Source: Aspidiotus rigidus
Lineage: Eukaryota; Arthropoda; Insecta; Hemiptera; Diaspididae
NCBI GenBank assembly: GCA_035079385.1
Contig: JAVHKY010000040.1
Span: 248,001 to 312,000, forward strand
Length of the DNA stretch: 64,000 nucleotides
Direction of reading: 5' to 3'
The position numbers and the translations under genes are program-made. Of the stretch, positions 12,701 to 23,924 are shown piece after piece. A model generated the notes under the pieces. That model saw only the letters and a list, made by a program, of their open reading frames with translations. It did not search any database and was not told where the DNA came from. How positions within the stretch are numbered: the stretch's first letter is position 1; the number at the start of each line of letters is the position of its first letter.

Positions 12701-13539
12701 CTATAAAGTCCCACACTGCAGTCAAAAGTATATTTATCTCTTCTTTGTGTCCGCAAGCAACATATACAACACAAATAATTTCATTAAAGTTATTTATTAC
12801 TATGGCCGTAAGTCGCTTATCGCATTTCCTTTGGACTTTTCAGACCCCAGCTACGTCAACTACTTCAAATTTACTTCAGACGTGGTAATACCATCTACTT
12901 ATCTTTAGTAATGTTTGGATTCGTTATGATACAAATAGCTTCCGCCTCTCACTCCTCAGTCCAGTGCGATTTCATAATTATCATTCAATACGCGCAATAA
13001 TTTCATACGAATAATAAGTTGACCTGAAAGCATGCAAAACTGAACTGAATGTACTATCAATTTGTAATAGAACATGAATGATATCATTCGATCATTCAAA
13101 AGAATTTTGGTTTTTTTTTGCTCTTGAGAATGCAGTCTGGGCACTGCAAAACGTCGAGCTTTTCTGTATTAAAACAATAATTTATACTTAGTGTGGTAGT
13201 AAAGCCAAAAATTTTTTAAAATTATTGTTATTTTTCACCTACCATGAAAAAATCTTTTCATCTTGACATCATTCAATATCAAACTCCTACCTCTTTATTT
13301 GTACTAACCAGGGGAAAAAAATATTTGTACATACGTCAAATTATATTGTGATTTTTGATGCACAGAAATGCAACAGGTATTGATTAGAAAAAAGTAAGGA
13401 AGGTTGCATCCATAATATTGCAGGAGTTTGAATGAATTTCTACACTCGATAACTCGGTCATTTTTATCCTACAAAAATGTATACATAAGTGAAATATAAT
13501 CACATTCTCTCTACTAAGAAAAGGAATTTAAGTGCCTTA
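12701..13539. other. Interior of the integrase element, no coding signal
   Basis: Upstream of the integrase on its own strand I find no continuing protein motif. Short open frames on both strands carry nothing recognisable. Confidence 0.4.
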
Positions 13540-13645
13540 TTCATGAAATCAGTAAAAAAATGGCTGCTTAATTCACGTAATCGGCAATTTTTCTGCTGAT
13601 TTCTTGAAGAAAACAATTTTACAAATCCCGCGTAAGTAACATATA

Positions 13646-15189
13646 ATACAGTATGATATAAGAAACTAGAAACATGAATATTACGAGAAAGTCATATATT
13701 ATTTGCTGACTGCCTCAAGACCTTCGATATTCCAGGATACCACACAGCACGTTCCAACTCATTTTCACCAGATTTATTCCAAGCGCTGGAGTTCTGACAA
13801 TCGAATAAATAGTATGCGATAGTTCAAGTGTTTTAGTGAGTAAAAACATTTTTTTTTTCTTCTTTCATCTTTCCCCGTATATCTACTGAGGAAGGAAGTA
13901 ATGTACGCATTCCATTCTACGGCGAATGTACGGATACTTACAAAAATAGGTAGGTACTGTAATCTACTCACACGGAAAATCTTCGGGTTTACGATTCTGC
14001 AAATACTCAACAGCCCTTCACACTAACGTACAGCATTAGTCCGATTACCTAGACCTTGACGAGGTATCTATAATCGAATAGAAATAATGTTTAACTCGTT
14101 CCTCTGTTTTGAACAAACTGAACCGAACGCGATAAAATAATATCGATATACTGGTTTAGTAATGTCATAGGACGAAAAAACCAAATACTTGAGCCGCAAA
14201 TTTGTATAATATTGTTAAAACAGAAGAACTTTTTTGACCAATGGTCAACTGATATACTTACTACCGAAAAAAGAAATGAAGGATCTGAAATACATTATCA
14301 GCTTAAGTCGTATGAGTCATTAACATTGTCATTACCTATCATCATTATGATTATTACCGTAAATCAAATCGGCGAGTATGGAAGGGGGATATCTTCGTTT
14401 ACTGTGCGGGAGCTTTGATTGAAAATGACCTTTATTTCTATATTTTCTAGTTCGGCTCATGTATTTCGTTTTTTTCATCCTGTTTACTAGACCATTATGT
14501 CTACTGTGCAAAGTTGAATTGACGTACCTGCAAAACCTATCATCGGGACGAGATCTTCCGCGGTGTGTTATGAAGTTTGGTAATCAGACACCACTACTTG
14601 CATGGTCAAATGCTATGCGTACTGCGTGGTGACTGCCGTATCTGAGAATCGTGAACTTTGTTGAAGCAAATTATTACTAGGTATTAATGAATTCTATACT
14701 AAAAACTAAACAAGAGAACAACTACACAATTGTCATACAGTGATTTGATTTTTTTCCAAACACATTTTTTGGTTCGTTTTGATAGTTCTTCATATTATCG
14801 TTGCTCCGCAGATACGTCAATTCTACTTTGTAAGTGTCACAGTGTAATGGAACGAATCGGAATTGTTAGTAGGTACCCAGGCCTATGTATCGATACCTAC
14901 AAGCGGAATTCTTACGTTAAAATAATTAAATATACTTACCTATCTACGCTTATTATCGTTTTTTACATATCCTTTGTGAATAGGTGTAGGTATTACTTGT
15001 AGAATATCATTGTGGATGTACGTCTGGTTGAAGACATAATTATGAAGCGACATCGCAGGAAGTTTGTAATAGATCCAAGCCAAGTTCTTATTTTGCGAGA
15101 GGAAAGAAAACAAAGGAGAGAGCGAGAGAAAAGAAAGAAAGAAAGAAACCTGCCCAACGAAAAGGAAAAGTGTTCGACAATGTAAATAT
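13646..15189. other. Unassigned DNA
   Basis: No supported gene or element. A short AAGA-rich microsatellite lies at about 15126-15148. Confidence 0.4.
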
Positions 15190-15520
15190 CAATTGTTGAA
15201 AACAAAGTTGATAATGATATGTGAACCGGAACGAGTTCGTACGCCGTACGCTTCGTTTTTGTTGGTTTTAGTCACGCCGTTAGCCAGGCCGGGTCGCGCC
15301 GGTACACTGGGCTGCGTCGACATACTGACACCCACGACGCGACGCGACGCGACGAAACGAAACGCAGCGCAACCCAACGCGACACTCATTAGAGACAGAG
15401 CTGCTGCTTGCAGAGCTGCACTCTGAATCGCTCGCCATAATCACACAGTTGAAGCCAACCAACCAAACGATCGACGACGAAATGATAGCGTAACTAAGTC
15501 AAGGACGTAAGCATCGAAGC
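15190..15520 (+). promoter_or_regulatory. CpG-rich island, candidate promoter or 5' exon
   Basis: This stretch is clearly more GC- and CpG-rich than its surroundings and contains repeated ACGCGACGCGACG-like text (about 15335-15385). It ends in a purine-rich segment with a possible donor (GAC then gtaagc, about 15507). No convincing ORF starts in it. It looks like a transcription start region with a 5' UTR exon on the plus strand, but neither initiator nor TATA is certain. Confidence 0.3.
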
Positions 15521-15668
15521 CTTAAGTTGCTATTAAAATAAAACAGAAAATAAAGAAAAAAAGAAGTAGACATTTTCAGACCGTAACTCGACCGGTAATT
15601 ACATTCGCAACAAATTATTACTCAATTCGAGGCGACGTACGCTACTAATGTTATTATCAATAATTCAG

Positions 15669-15783
15669 GAACCGTGCCACCGGAGAACAATTTTGTTACC
15701 CTGGTGACATTCAACTTTACTGTGGTCTATGGTGCAATGGGCTCTGCGGATACAAGTATCGTTATACTCGTATTTACTGCTAG
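15669..15783 (+). CDS. Candidate terminal exon encoding a cysteine-rich peptide
   Basis: A good acceptor (tcaataattcag, AG at 15667-15668) precedes one base and then 37 codons ending in TAG. The peptide has five cysteines in its last 29 residues, spaced C-8-C-3-C-3-C-10-C, including the phrase CGLWCNGLC. This density suggests a small secreted disulfide-rich peptide. I found no upstream exon of matching phase with a signal peptide, and a donor-like site (gtgagc) lies further down near 15870, so this could instead be a 5' UTR exon of the island upstream. It is a hypothesis only. Confidence 0.25.
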
Positions 15784-17643
15784 AAGATGAAGTCATATTA
15801 ATTGCGGGTATCCCGTTTTCGTACTCTTTGAAACCGTAACATCAGCTCAAGTTCATCGACCTGACGAAAGCTGTGAGCATGCATAGACCGATCAAATCGG
15901 ATCGTAAAGTATTTTTCAGAACATGTGTCGTAGGTGTTCCAGACAAAATCGAACTAGCCTATAGATACATAATACGGTAGTACTGTTATAGAGGACCAAT
16001 GCCTGATCTCTCAGACTACCGGATTGCAAGTCAGACAAACTACTAAAAAAATACGAAACCAAAAATCCTACATTGTCATCAGCGTAGGTATAGGAGTAGA
16101 GGTATAATAAATAGACTTTTCCGATTCTACGATTTTTCGCAGATGTCCTAATCAGTTTGTAAGTTAAGTACAATTACGGACGATACAGCTTACGAAACAA
16201 TTTATAATATTCTCGCGACGCGGAAAGAAGTTACCCCCTCCGAACCCATACTTCACGTGTGCGTGTGGTTCAGGGGAGCTCCTTCTCGAATAGAAAAAAT
16301 TTTATTTTTTGAATTCTTTTTTCTAAATTACGACTCGTTTTTATAAGTTATTACATTTTTGAATGTCTTATTTCTTAAAATTAATTTCTGACGAACATTG
16401 TGACTTACTGTTCAACTGTAGCTTGTTCCGCTTGTGCTTAGTTCTTCTCTGTTATTTAGTATAATTAATAATTATGTATTACTTGTATCGTGTTTGAAGA
16501 TGACTATTTAGTCAGAAGTGCGCTCGCATCATATTATATTACGTGCGTAATTACGACTCTTGTAATTTTTTACATTTTTATTTGACGAGGTGATTAGACT
16601 TTGGTGATGGATATTGCCCGGTAGGCTTTGCTTGACTGATAATTGCGAAATTATTTATATTGAGGGATTTTAATGTTCATGTTGGTCCAGCGTTAAATTA
16701 TCGTGACTGAATATTAATCGTCTTGAATACCATTTGTAGAATAGATAATTATTGTGGTTACTTTTATTTATTTATTTTTATTTTAAGATTGTTTTTATTT
16801 TGAAGTGGTGCCGACAACAGGCCGTGGAGCTACAATTACCGCCGACACCACCTTTACATACTAATAATAATAGTTTATAGGTAGGTATTGTTTTCATAGA
16901 ATCAGAACCAAAATTTTATCGCTCGACGTTTGATTCCACCTGGACGACGATGCGATGTACCTACGTGCGTCATCTTTCCGAACATACGGATATAAGGAAG
17001 TCGAGACGAAAATACTTACTTTTGCGAGTTGAAATAGAGTAAGTTACTTTAATCGTAAATTGTCCGAACGTACAAAGTTTGATAGCGTGGATATTGGTTT
17101 GATTTATATATTCCAAAAGTGCGCACAGACAAACTAAATCGTATCTTCGCGACCAACAACCAGAAAATAATCCCATGTTTTTATACAGTTTAATCTGAGA
17201 CTACGCGCGTGGTGATGTATCGCGGTGTGTTGATCAAGAGGTTTGACGACGCGATAATGAGTATACCTAGATGAAAGTGAAGAGATTTGAGATAAAAGTC
17301 TTCAGAAAAGAATACGAAGAAAAAGAGAGTCTTCACCTCACAGGTCATTAAAAATTTAGTATACGAGTAAGTGAGAATTGTTTTCCACCACTCACTTATC
17401 AAAAATACGTTTAAAACACGCATGCATCGTAAGTACGTTTTTGCGAAACGATTTTCAGTGACGTAGGTAAGGATTTTCAGTGTTAGCGCGGAGCGTGTGA
17501 AAAAAACGAAATAACGTCACCGATGGTCTTTTACACACGGAAAACCGTTGCGAAAAAACTATGACGTAAACATGCCGCACGAAAAACGTATACTTTGGAT
17601 GTACAAATTTGTCTTCAAAGTATTTGTGTTTTAAAGCTTTGTA
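15784..17643. other. Unassigned DNA
   Basis: No supported gene. A short dyad at about 16804-16850 (GGTGCCGAC ... CGCCGACACC region) has no further context. Confidence 0.4.
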
Positions 17644-17766
17644 CAGTACAAGTGTTGTAGGTGAGTCTTTATAACTCGTACATACATTGCTTCACTCGCT
17701 TTGCTCGTTCCGCAAACGTATGTAGCCTACTCGTTATGAAAAGACTCACCTACGCCACATGTACTG
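17644..17766. mobile_element. Palindromic MITE, 123 bp, TA target duplication
   Basis: The ends are CAGTACA on the left and the near inverse TGTACTG on the right, flanked by TA on both sides (17642-17643 and 17767-17768). The arms share the phrase GTAGGTGAGTCTTT over about 45 bases, so the whole sequence can fold into a long hairpin around a CTCGCTTTGCTCG loop. It has no coding capacity. Confidence 0.75.
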
Positions 17767-17768
17767 TA

Positions 17769-18796
17769 AATAGCCATTTCAACTACATAACTGTGTTGCA
17801 TAACAAAAGTAACGCTTTTCTGGTCACTACTTCTTATTGGTTGATTATCGGTTTTTTAATCATACTATGATGAAAAGGACTGTTCGTTTGAATTATTTTT
17901 GGAAACGTACATCAATATGTTTGTGGTAAAAAGCATTGCATATCATTGGTGTATATACTCGCGATACTCGCCTAAGGCAAAGTGCCACTTTCGACATTTT
18001 TATAATGTAATATATTTGTACGTGGGTACTAGGATATTTCAGAAATCAATTTCACAGATGTTGGGCTCACAATGAATTTGCATATTTTGCATGTTGTCCC
18101 ATTCAAGACTCTAATATCTTTTTTTTTTTTTGACAAATAAATTAGGTTAGGTACTATTTTTATCATTTATAGTATCTTGACTTGAATAGTCTGTGTTTAC
18201 AGAGCAGATTGACTTTTTATTCTCCGCCCGTTGATGGCTTCTTAGCCGAAAGTGCTTGCGGTACTCTGTTTGTTTTATTTCTGCGGCTTTTTGCAATTTC
18301 CCTACGTACATTTACTCTTTGTAGTATTTGTCGGTTTTCGTTCATTTACTCATTGTGGTATTTGTCGTTCTCAAGATTGAAATAATTTTTTTTGCTTTTA
18401 AACAAGAGAGAAGTTTTTTCAAATTTTTGTACATACGTTAACATAATCTCTTTCCCCAATACTTTTTTCTTTTTTTCTCTCTTCTACCCGCTCCTCATGA
18501 CCTCCTCTCGTTCCAATTCGTCTCTTAAGAGTTGTTTTTCGAAAAGTGATCTCCTTGAAAGTCTGGTTCAATTTTTGATGAAAGTTGAGGACAAATTATT
18601 ATCTGAGATTTTCAAATTTTGTTTTCTTAAATATCTTTATAAAATTTCAACACAGGAAAAAATCGTATGGGATGTTTGGCAATGATTGATACCATATATT
18701 ATCTATGAGTGATAAGATTTCATTCGAAAAATAAACATCAAGCCCGATCCGTTCACTAGAAATTACGGTGAACTTGAAGAACATTTGGTAATTTTC
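17769..18796. other. Unassigned DNA
   Basis: Near 18305-18370 a phrase of about 33 bp (ATTTACTC..TGTAGTATTTGTCG) is repeated twice in tandem. Nothing else is recognised. Confidence 0.4.

Positions 18797-18867
<71 letters not shown>
18797..18867. repeat. (CTTT)n microsatellite
   Basis: About 17 almost perfect CTTT units. It is long enough to be polymorphic. The frame open across it is an artefact of the repeat. Confidence 0.97.
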
Positions 18868-18868
<1 letters not shown>

Positions 18869-19039
18869 ACTTACTTTGACATTGATTATTTTCTCGGTAA
18901 TGGATTTCCGAAGATTAATTTGATTTTATTTCAATGCAATGTATCTATCAACTACGAGTACTTACCACCTATCGGTTCAAAATAATTAATAAATATGTAC
19001 TTAGGTACCTAAGTAAATCTTTGCTACGTGCCAACTTAA

Positions 19040-19514
19040 GGGTGTGCTTTACTTGTTCGGAAACTCTGAAATGGTGTACGATAAGTTGCATAAACATCCC
19101 CAAAAACCCCGCAAGGTTCGGGAACCCAGTGTGCGTGGGTAGTCCTCGTAACAAATGACGAGAAATGATTTTGCAAGGTCACATCTCAGGGCTCCATTTT
19201 CCGACGAATTTTCTCGATCTTCGGAAATGTTGTACAGAAGGGTTCAACAAAAGGCGCTATCGGAACAGAATCCTGAATTTTGGGTTTAGAAGAATTCAAC
19301 TCTTGTCAGAAAATAGACGAAGTTTTACCAATTTCAATGTTTAATTGAGAAAGTATAAGAAAAAATTTTAAAATTCTGCTTCGATGGCGCCCCTGGTTGA
19401 ACCTTTCTGGAAAACATTTTAATTAATCAGAAAGATGCGTTCAAAATTCGAGCAGTAAAATGTGATTTTCGGCACCATGTTTTACGAGCATATTTTCACA
19501 AGTAAAGCACACCC
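19040..19514. mobile_element. piggyBac-type MITE, 475 bp, TTAA target duplication
   Basis: The terminal inverted repeats are identical over 17 bases (GGGTGTGCTTTACTTGT). TTAA flanks both ends (19036-19039 and 19515-19518). TTAA duplication with GGG/CCC termini is the rule for the piggyBac superfamily. There is no transposase inside, so it is non-autonomous. Confidence 0.88.
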
Positions 19515-19518
19515 TTAA

Positions 19519-20140
19519 ATACCTACCTTTGTTATATTTGTGGATATCGAAACGTATAGAAATCGTTTTGTCTATAATAATAAATACGTTCATTAGCATC
19601 TCATTAATTCCGTGATAATCGGATGAGCGTTCTGCTGCCATGGGCTAATGACAATGGTTGACCTTTTCTAAGATCTCATTAAATGAGAACCAGTAGCCTA
19701 ATGGTGAAGTACGATTATAATAATATAATATTCTCGTAATTATATTGAATGTAAAATAATGGAAGAAAAAAGAAGACACTGTCATAATAATCGCACATAG
19801 TCAATACTCGTGTATATATAGGTAGTCAACTGTAGATACTTTTATTGCTAATATTGTAAATTTCTTGTTTCTCTGAGAGAAAAAGATGAGCGATAGAGAA
19901 ATAAACAAAGAAAATACTTGAATCGATTTTAATTGATATATACATTATTAAATCACATAAAAAAAGACTTCATGTCGTTTTGAGAGTCAATGTTGCGGTA
20001 AATTTGTTCGTACATAAATAAACGAGGCGTTAATGAGTTACACTGCGCTGGCACTACTGATTGCAGGTCTATGTAGGTACAGGTATGTGAGTAACTGTAG
20101 ACGCGCGGTCGGTCGTGGTACCGATCCTACGTAAGTACAC
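19519..20140. other. Unassigned DNA
   Basis: No supported gene. If the minus-strand exon at 20147-20232 is real, this is its first intron. Confidence 0.35.
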
Positions 20141-20146
20141 GCTCAC

Positions 20147-20232
20147 CGTTTTATTGTGGCTATGGTTGAGCAGAACATGATCAGCGTCGTGAGAACTGAG
20201 AGCAGTAACACTTGTAAATATCGACTGTCCAT
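20147..20232 (-). CDS. Candidate first coding exon encoding a signal peptide
   Basis: On the minus strand an ATG in good context (gaaATGGa) opens 28 codons and ends two bases into codon 29 at a strong donor (gtgagc, 20141-20146). The peptide has a short polar start (MDSRYLQ) and an 18-residue hydrophobic core (VLLLSVLTTLIMFCSTIA), the form of a secretory signal peptide or first membrane segment. The next exon would lie at lower coordinates and begin with one base completing the codon. I did not find it. Chance hydrophobic frames do occur in AT-rich DNA. Confidence 0.35.
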
Positions 20233-22309
20233 TTCATTCAAGTTGAGGCGATTGATCTTCACCGAGATCAATAATTCTAACGGAGGCACATCAAATGCGA
20301 CATTTCTCAAACAGGGTCTATTAATCACTCGATAAACGTTACAAATCAAGCGTGTAAATCGTAAATGTTAGTCATATCATCCAGGACCATAATACAACGA
20401 ACGTGGAATCCTACAGCATCATTAGTTTACAAATGATTCAGTTTTTTTGAATAGCGTGTTTCTATTATTAATAGGTAGGTATTATTAATTATTATTGTTA
20501 CAAATACTAGTCTCGGCACTGCATTATCAAGCTCTCAAAAAACAACTCTCGCAACCATCAACACAACATGACTCCACAAGACCCCATCAGAGATTCCAAC
20601 CACCCAGAAAGTGGATAAGTATCAGAGTGTGTAGGGTCTCCAGCCGTTTCTGTTGCCCCGGTTTACTGAACTGTCCCTGATTTACGGTGACTCGCCGTAG
20701 GTACTCGTACGTATGTACTTTTACAACTCGCACCTCAGTGTGTTTGCTCTACTCGTTCGAGATACATCTCTCGAGCTTGGGGACGCTCGCCTCTGTAGAT
20801 TTCTGGATAGGTACACGCCAAGACTAATCCGATTCCGGTTCTCACCGGAAACCACCCGAGTGTATCATAACCCTCTAACGTGGTAGATAGAGTATTTTGA
20901 TGAGATATATTTTCACCAAATATAGCGATTTTGTAAATTTTACGTTACAAAATAAGAACACCCTCCGAATCATACCGAAAGACGAAGAGTTACGTTTTAC
21001 GCTAGCCTCCCCTCCAGGTTCGTTAAATTTTTCTCCTATTGGAATTTCCTGAGGGAATACCTTGAAATTTACACCGCTGCCGAAGATGAGGTTAAATCCA
21101 GTAAGTTGAGATGGCGGCAACATTTACAAAGATGTAGGAATATAAGAAATAATCCTAGCGGTTAGTGACAAGAAATAACAGAATACTGCAAAATTTTCTG
21201 ATGCAATGAAACTTGGTATGGTGATAGTTTAAACTCCCGAGTAAATTTTAAGAAGGCGTGCCACGAAAAATTTCCTTTAGGGGAGCGGAGAGGGGGTGAA
21301 ATAGCGCCACAAAATCAGTTTTCTCATCATATCTCGAAAACGTGTTGAGATAAAAAAAAATACATCAGTTCAAAAATAAGCGTCATAGAATTCTACTTGA
21401 AAAAGTATTCGTTTATTTACTGCGCAATCGGACCTTCAAATGTAGTGTGTTCAGAATTACTTGTGATGAACCGGGAGCAGATACGGTACAAGCACAGTGG
21501 TGTGGCGTGACGCGTTCACGCTACGCTACGCCACATGGTTTGTCGCACAAGGTCGAATTGAGTTGCATTTATGTAGGTATCTTCCAAACAACGATCGCAG
21601 AAGAATACAGATTTCATTTGAGGAAGTGCTGGTAGAAAAAATAAAATTTTTTTTTAATCTACGAATCGTCTCCATTTTAATGACAGGGTTCAATTTCACA
21701 AGTATATTTTGGGCTGTAGATCTTAGTAGAAAAAATAGATCCGGTTTTTTCCAGTTTCAGATATTGACAAAAGTATCTTTTTAAATCTGGAACTTGATTC
21801 GAAACAAATATCCCTAATTTGTCACTTTAGGAATATGCGCTATGTAGAGTATTTTCCTTCTTTGATCCTGTAGAAAAATTCTACAGGATCCGGATCTTTT
21901 CAATTCCGGATTTTGAAAACAAGGAATAATAAAGAGTCGGATCCGGATCAGGAGGAAATACTTACATCTAAAAAGAAAACGTACTGCAAAAACTGAATTT
22001 ATTAATTACAGTATGATATCAGAACTGTACTTACAGTCAAAAAAGAGAAGAAAAAATCATTCAAATTATTTCAAAAATCAAAGATGTAAGAGACTCGGGT
22101 ACTGAGGAGTTTAGCACCCTAATCTTGTTATTTCTTTAGTTTTAATAGTTTTAACAGAGCTGTGGAATTTTGAAACTAGTATGTATTTGTACTTATTATT
22201 TCAAAGAATAGCCTATCTATTGATATAAAAATTGTGAAGTCATGCATGTGATATTATTTATCACTAAATACCTACTGTTTAACAAATTAAATTAAAACAT
22301 TTTTTTTTT
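20233..22309. other. Unassigned DNA upstream of the U6-like copy
   Basis: No gene or element end is supported. The part just right of 20232 would be 5' UTR or promoter if the exon there is real. Near 21870-21960 an inverted pair around CTACAGGATCCGGATC is visible. Confidence 0.35.
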
Positions 22310-22416
22310 ATACTCGCTTTGGCGGTACATTTACTAAAATCGGAACAATGCAGAGAAAATTAACACGGCCCTTGCGCAAGGATGACACGCAAAATTGTGA
22401 AGCGTTCCACATTTTT
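22310..22416 (+). ncRNA. U6: U6 spliceosomal snRNA copy, diverged
   Basis: The sequence reads collinearly as U6 from the 5' stem (TACTCGCTTTGGCGGTACAT) through ACTAAAATCGGAAC, the internal GCGCAAGGATGACACGCAAA block and GTGAAGCGTTCCAC to a T5 terminator (22412-22416). Length and order match a full U6. The normally invariant ACAGAGA box reads GCAGAGA, and about a dozen other positions differ from the insect U6 I recall. A T-run lies immediately upstream. I see no clear proximal sequence element or TATA at the expected distance. It is most likely a pseudogene or a divergent paralogue. Confidence 0.85.
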
Positions 22417-22950
22417 CTATTATAGTGTTATAATTTGTAATTGTGTGGTTTGTAAAATCTTATCCCCTAATTTGTTCATTATTCCACTCTATGAAAACCC
22501 GGTCATAGCCGTAAAATAAGGTGTGCGCTTTTCCCTGTAAGGACCAAGCAGCCCGCGGAGAAGGAATGGTTCTGCAAGATGATCTGGGAAGGGAGAAGCA
22601 GCTTCCTGTATGATGTCTCACACTGCAACTTTATTTATAGATGAAAATGGACAAGAACAATAACCACAGTTCAAGCCGGTCTTGCACGCTGAAGCGCTTT
22701 AATGGCGTGAGGTTGGGGGTATTGTCCCCAAATTCTACAATGAGGCAAATAACAGGGCCAATGCAACCGGCCAAGATGAGAAGCATGATGGCAAGGTGTT
22801 CAGTCAACCCTCAAAGGTGCGTGCTTCCTCTTTCCAAAGGATTGACGCCAGTATAGAAGAACGAGGATATCACTTCTCACTACAGGACAACGACAGTCAC
22901 TGGAGGAAGAGATCAAATAAAAGAGTCTGGATTGAAGGAGAGTCCTCATC
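22417..22950. other. Unassigned, more GC-rich stretch, possibly LINE 5' region
   Basis: From about 22540 the composition resembles that of the R1-like LINE to the right. It could be the 5' UTR of that element, separated from its ORF1 by the array-bounded block. No motif proves this. Confidence 0.3.
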
Positions 22951-23605
22951 TGCCCTATTGACAAAAATCGATGAATTCTGCTTCATCAATTCTGCACCAG
23001 AATTGTTTGAACCAGAATGGCACTTTTTTCGCGACGCGTAATGACACAGATGAACTTTCAAGCTTCCAGGTTTCATCTGCTACTGACATAATTTTGTCAG
23101 TATCAGGTACTGAAAGTAAAGTACGCACCAGAATGATACAGAAAAGACTTCATTCGCGAATATGAGTTACGATGCATTATGCACCTGAAACAGATTTCGG
23201 TAGCACTCTGTAACTAGCTATTGTGTCTCATGTATGCACCTGATTGATACAGAAATCATGATAATTCCTTCTGTCGCGGATACGAGTTACTGTGCGTTGC
23301 GCACCAGAACAGAATTTCGGTGCCACTCTGCGTCATACTATGAAGTCTGGAGTATGCACCAGACTGATACCGAAAATAAATAATTCCTTCTGTCGCGGAT
23401 ACATTTTACAGCGCGTTACGCGCCAGAATCAAATTTCGGTGGCGTTCTGTACCTGTCCGTATGAAAATCCTAGCACGCACCAGACTGACACAGAAAGATG
23501 AACAATTTATTCTGTTTCGGCTACGTATACTAGTTACAGTGCATTATGCACCAGGAACAAATTTTGGTAACGTTTCAAACCAGTAGGTATATTATCACAC
23601 TCAAA
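22951..23605. repeat. Left tandem array, about 120-bp units
   Basis: The phrase GAGTTAC-GTGC-TT-CGCACC recurs near 23164, 23285, 23404 and 23534, a period of about 120 bp, each followed by CAGAAYCRRATTTCGG-type text. Units differ by 15-30 percent. The outermost text (GCCCTATTGACAAAA near 22955) occurs inverted at about 26837-26851, and GTATCAGGTACTGAA near 23102 occurs inverted near 26550. This array therefore faces the one at 26130-26855. Confidence 0.65.
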
Positions 23606-23688
23606 ATATTTACAAAAAATTTCACTTTTCAAATTACATTGTCTTTCAATCATAATAATAATATGGATTAAACAAAAGAACCAAAGTA

Positions 23689-23890
23689 GGTAAAAGAAGA
23701 TTTATAAAATTTATAAAAGAAAGAATGAAATAATACTAATAAGGAAAATGTAAAAACAATATGAAAATCAATCTGATGTACAAAAATGGAAGTTGGTAAA
23801 AGAAGATTTATAAAATTCATAAAGGGAAGAATGAAATAATACTTATGAAAAAAAAAAAAAGGGGAAAAAAAAATGAAAATCAATCGGACG
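23689..23890. repeat. Two-copy 106-bp tandem repeat
   Basis: GGTAAAAGAAGATTTATAAA starts at about 23689 and again at about 23795. The rest of each unit continues through GAATGAAATAATACT to GAAAATCAATC. Confidence 0.75.
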
Positions 23891-23924
23891 GTAAATTTAC
23901 AGAATTAGGATTTTATAACAACCA

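Larger units (their letters stand above)
10796..13645. mobile_element. Ginger/KRBA2-like integrase element with inverted ends
   Basis: The left segment (10796-10915) and the reverse complement of the right segment (13540-13645) align over about 100 bases. Shared phrases are GGATTTGT-AAATT and CAGAAAAATTGCCGATT. Between them, on the minus strand, lies a gypsy-type integrase gene (11990-12690). An integrase between inverted terminal repeats, without gag, RT or LTRs, fits Ginger-type DNA transposons. The exact ends and target duplication are not clear. A third copy of the end sequence lies at about 62335-62440. Confidence 0.55.

Noticed and set aside
15280..15462. Minus-strand frame through the CpG-rich island (Ser/Cys/Arg-rich)
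   Set aside because: Its composition follows the repeated CGACG text, and it has no homology or splice context.
18785..18985. Open frame of repeated FLSF residues
   Set aside because: It is a translation of the CTTT microsatellite.
22951..23605. Regularly spaced repeats that could suggest a CRISPR array
   Set aside because: Units are about 120 bp, diverged throughout and lack a constant repeat with unique spacers; the context is eukaryotic.
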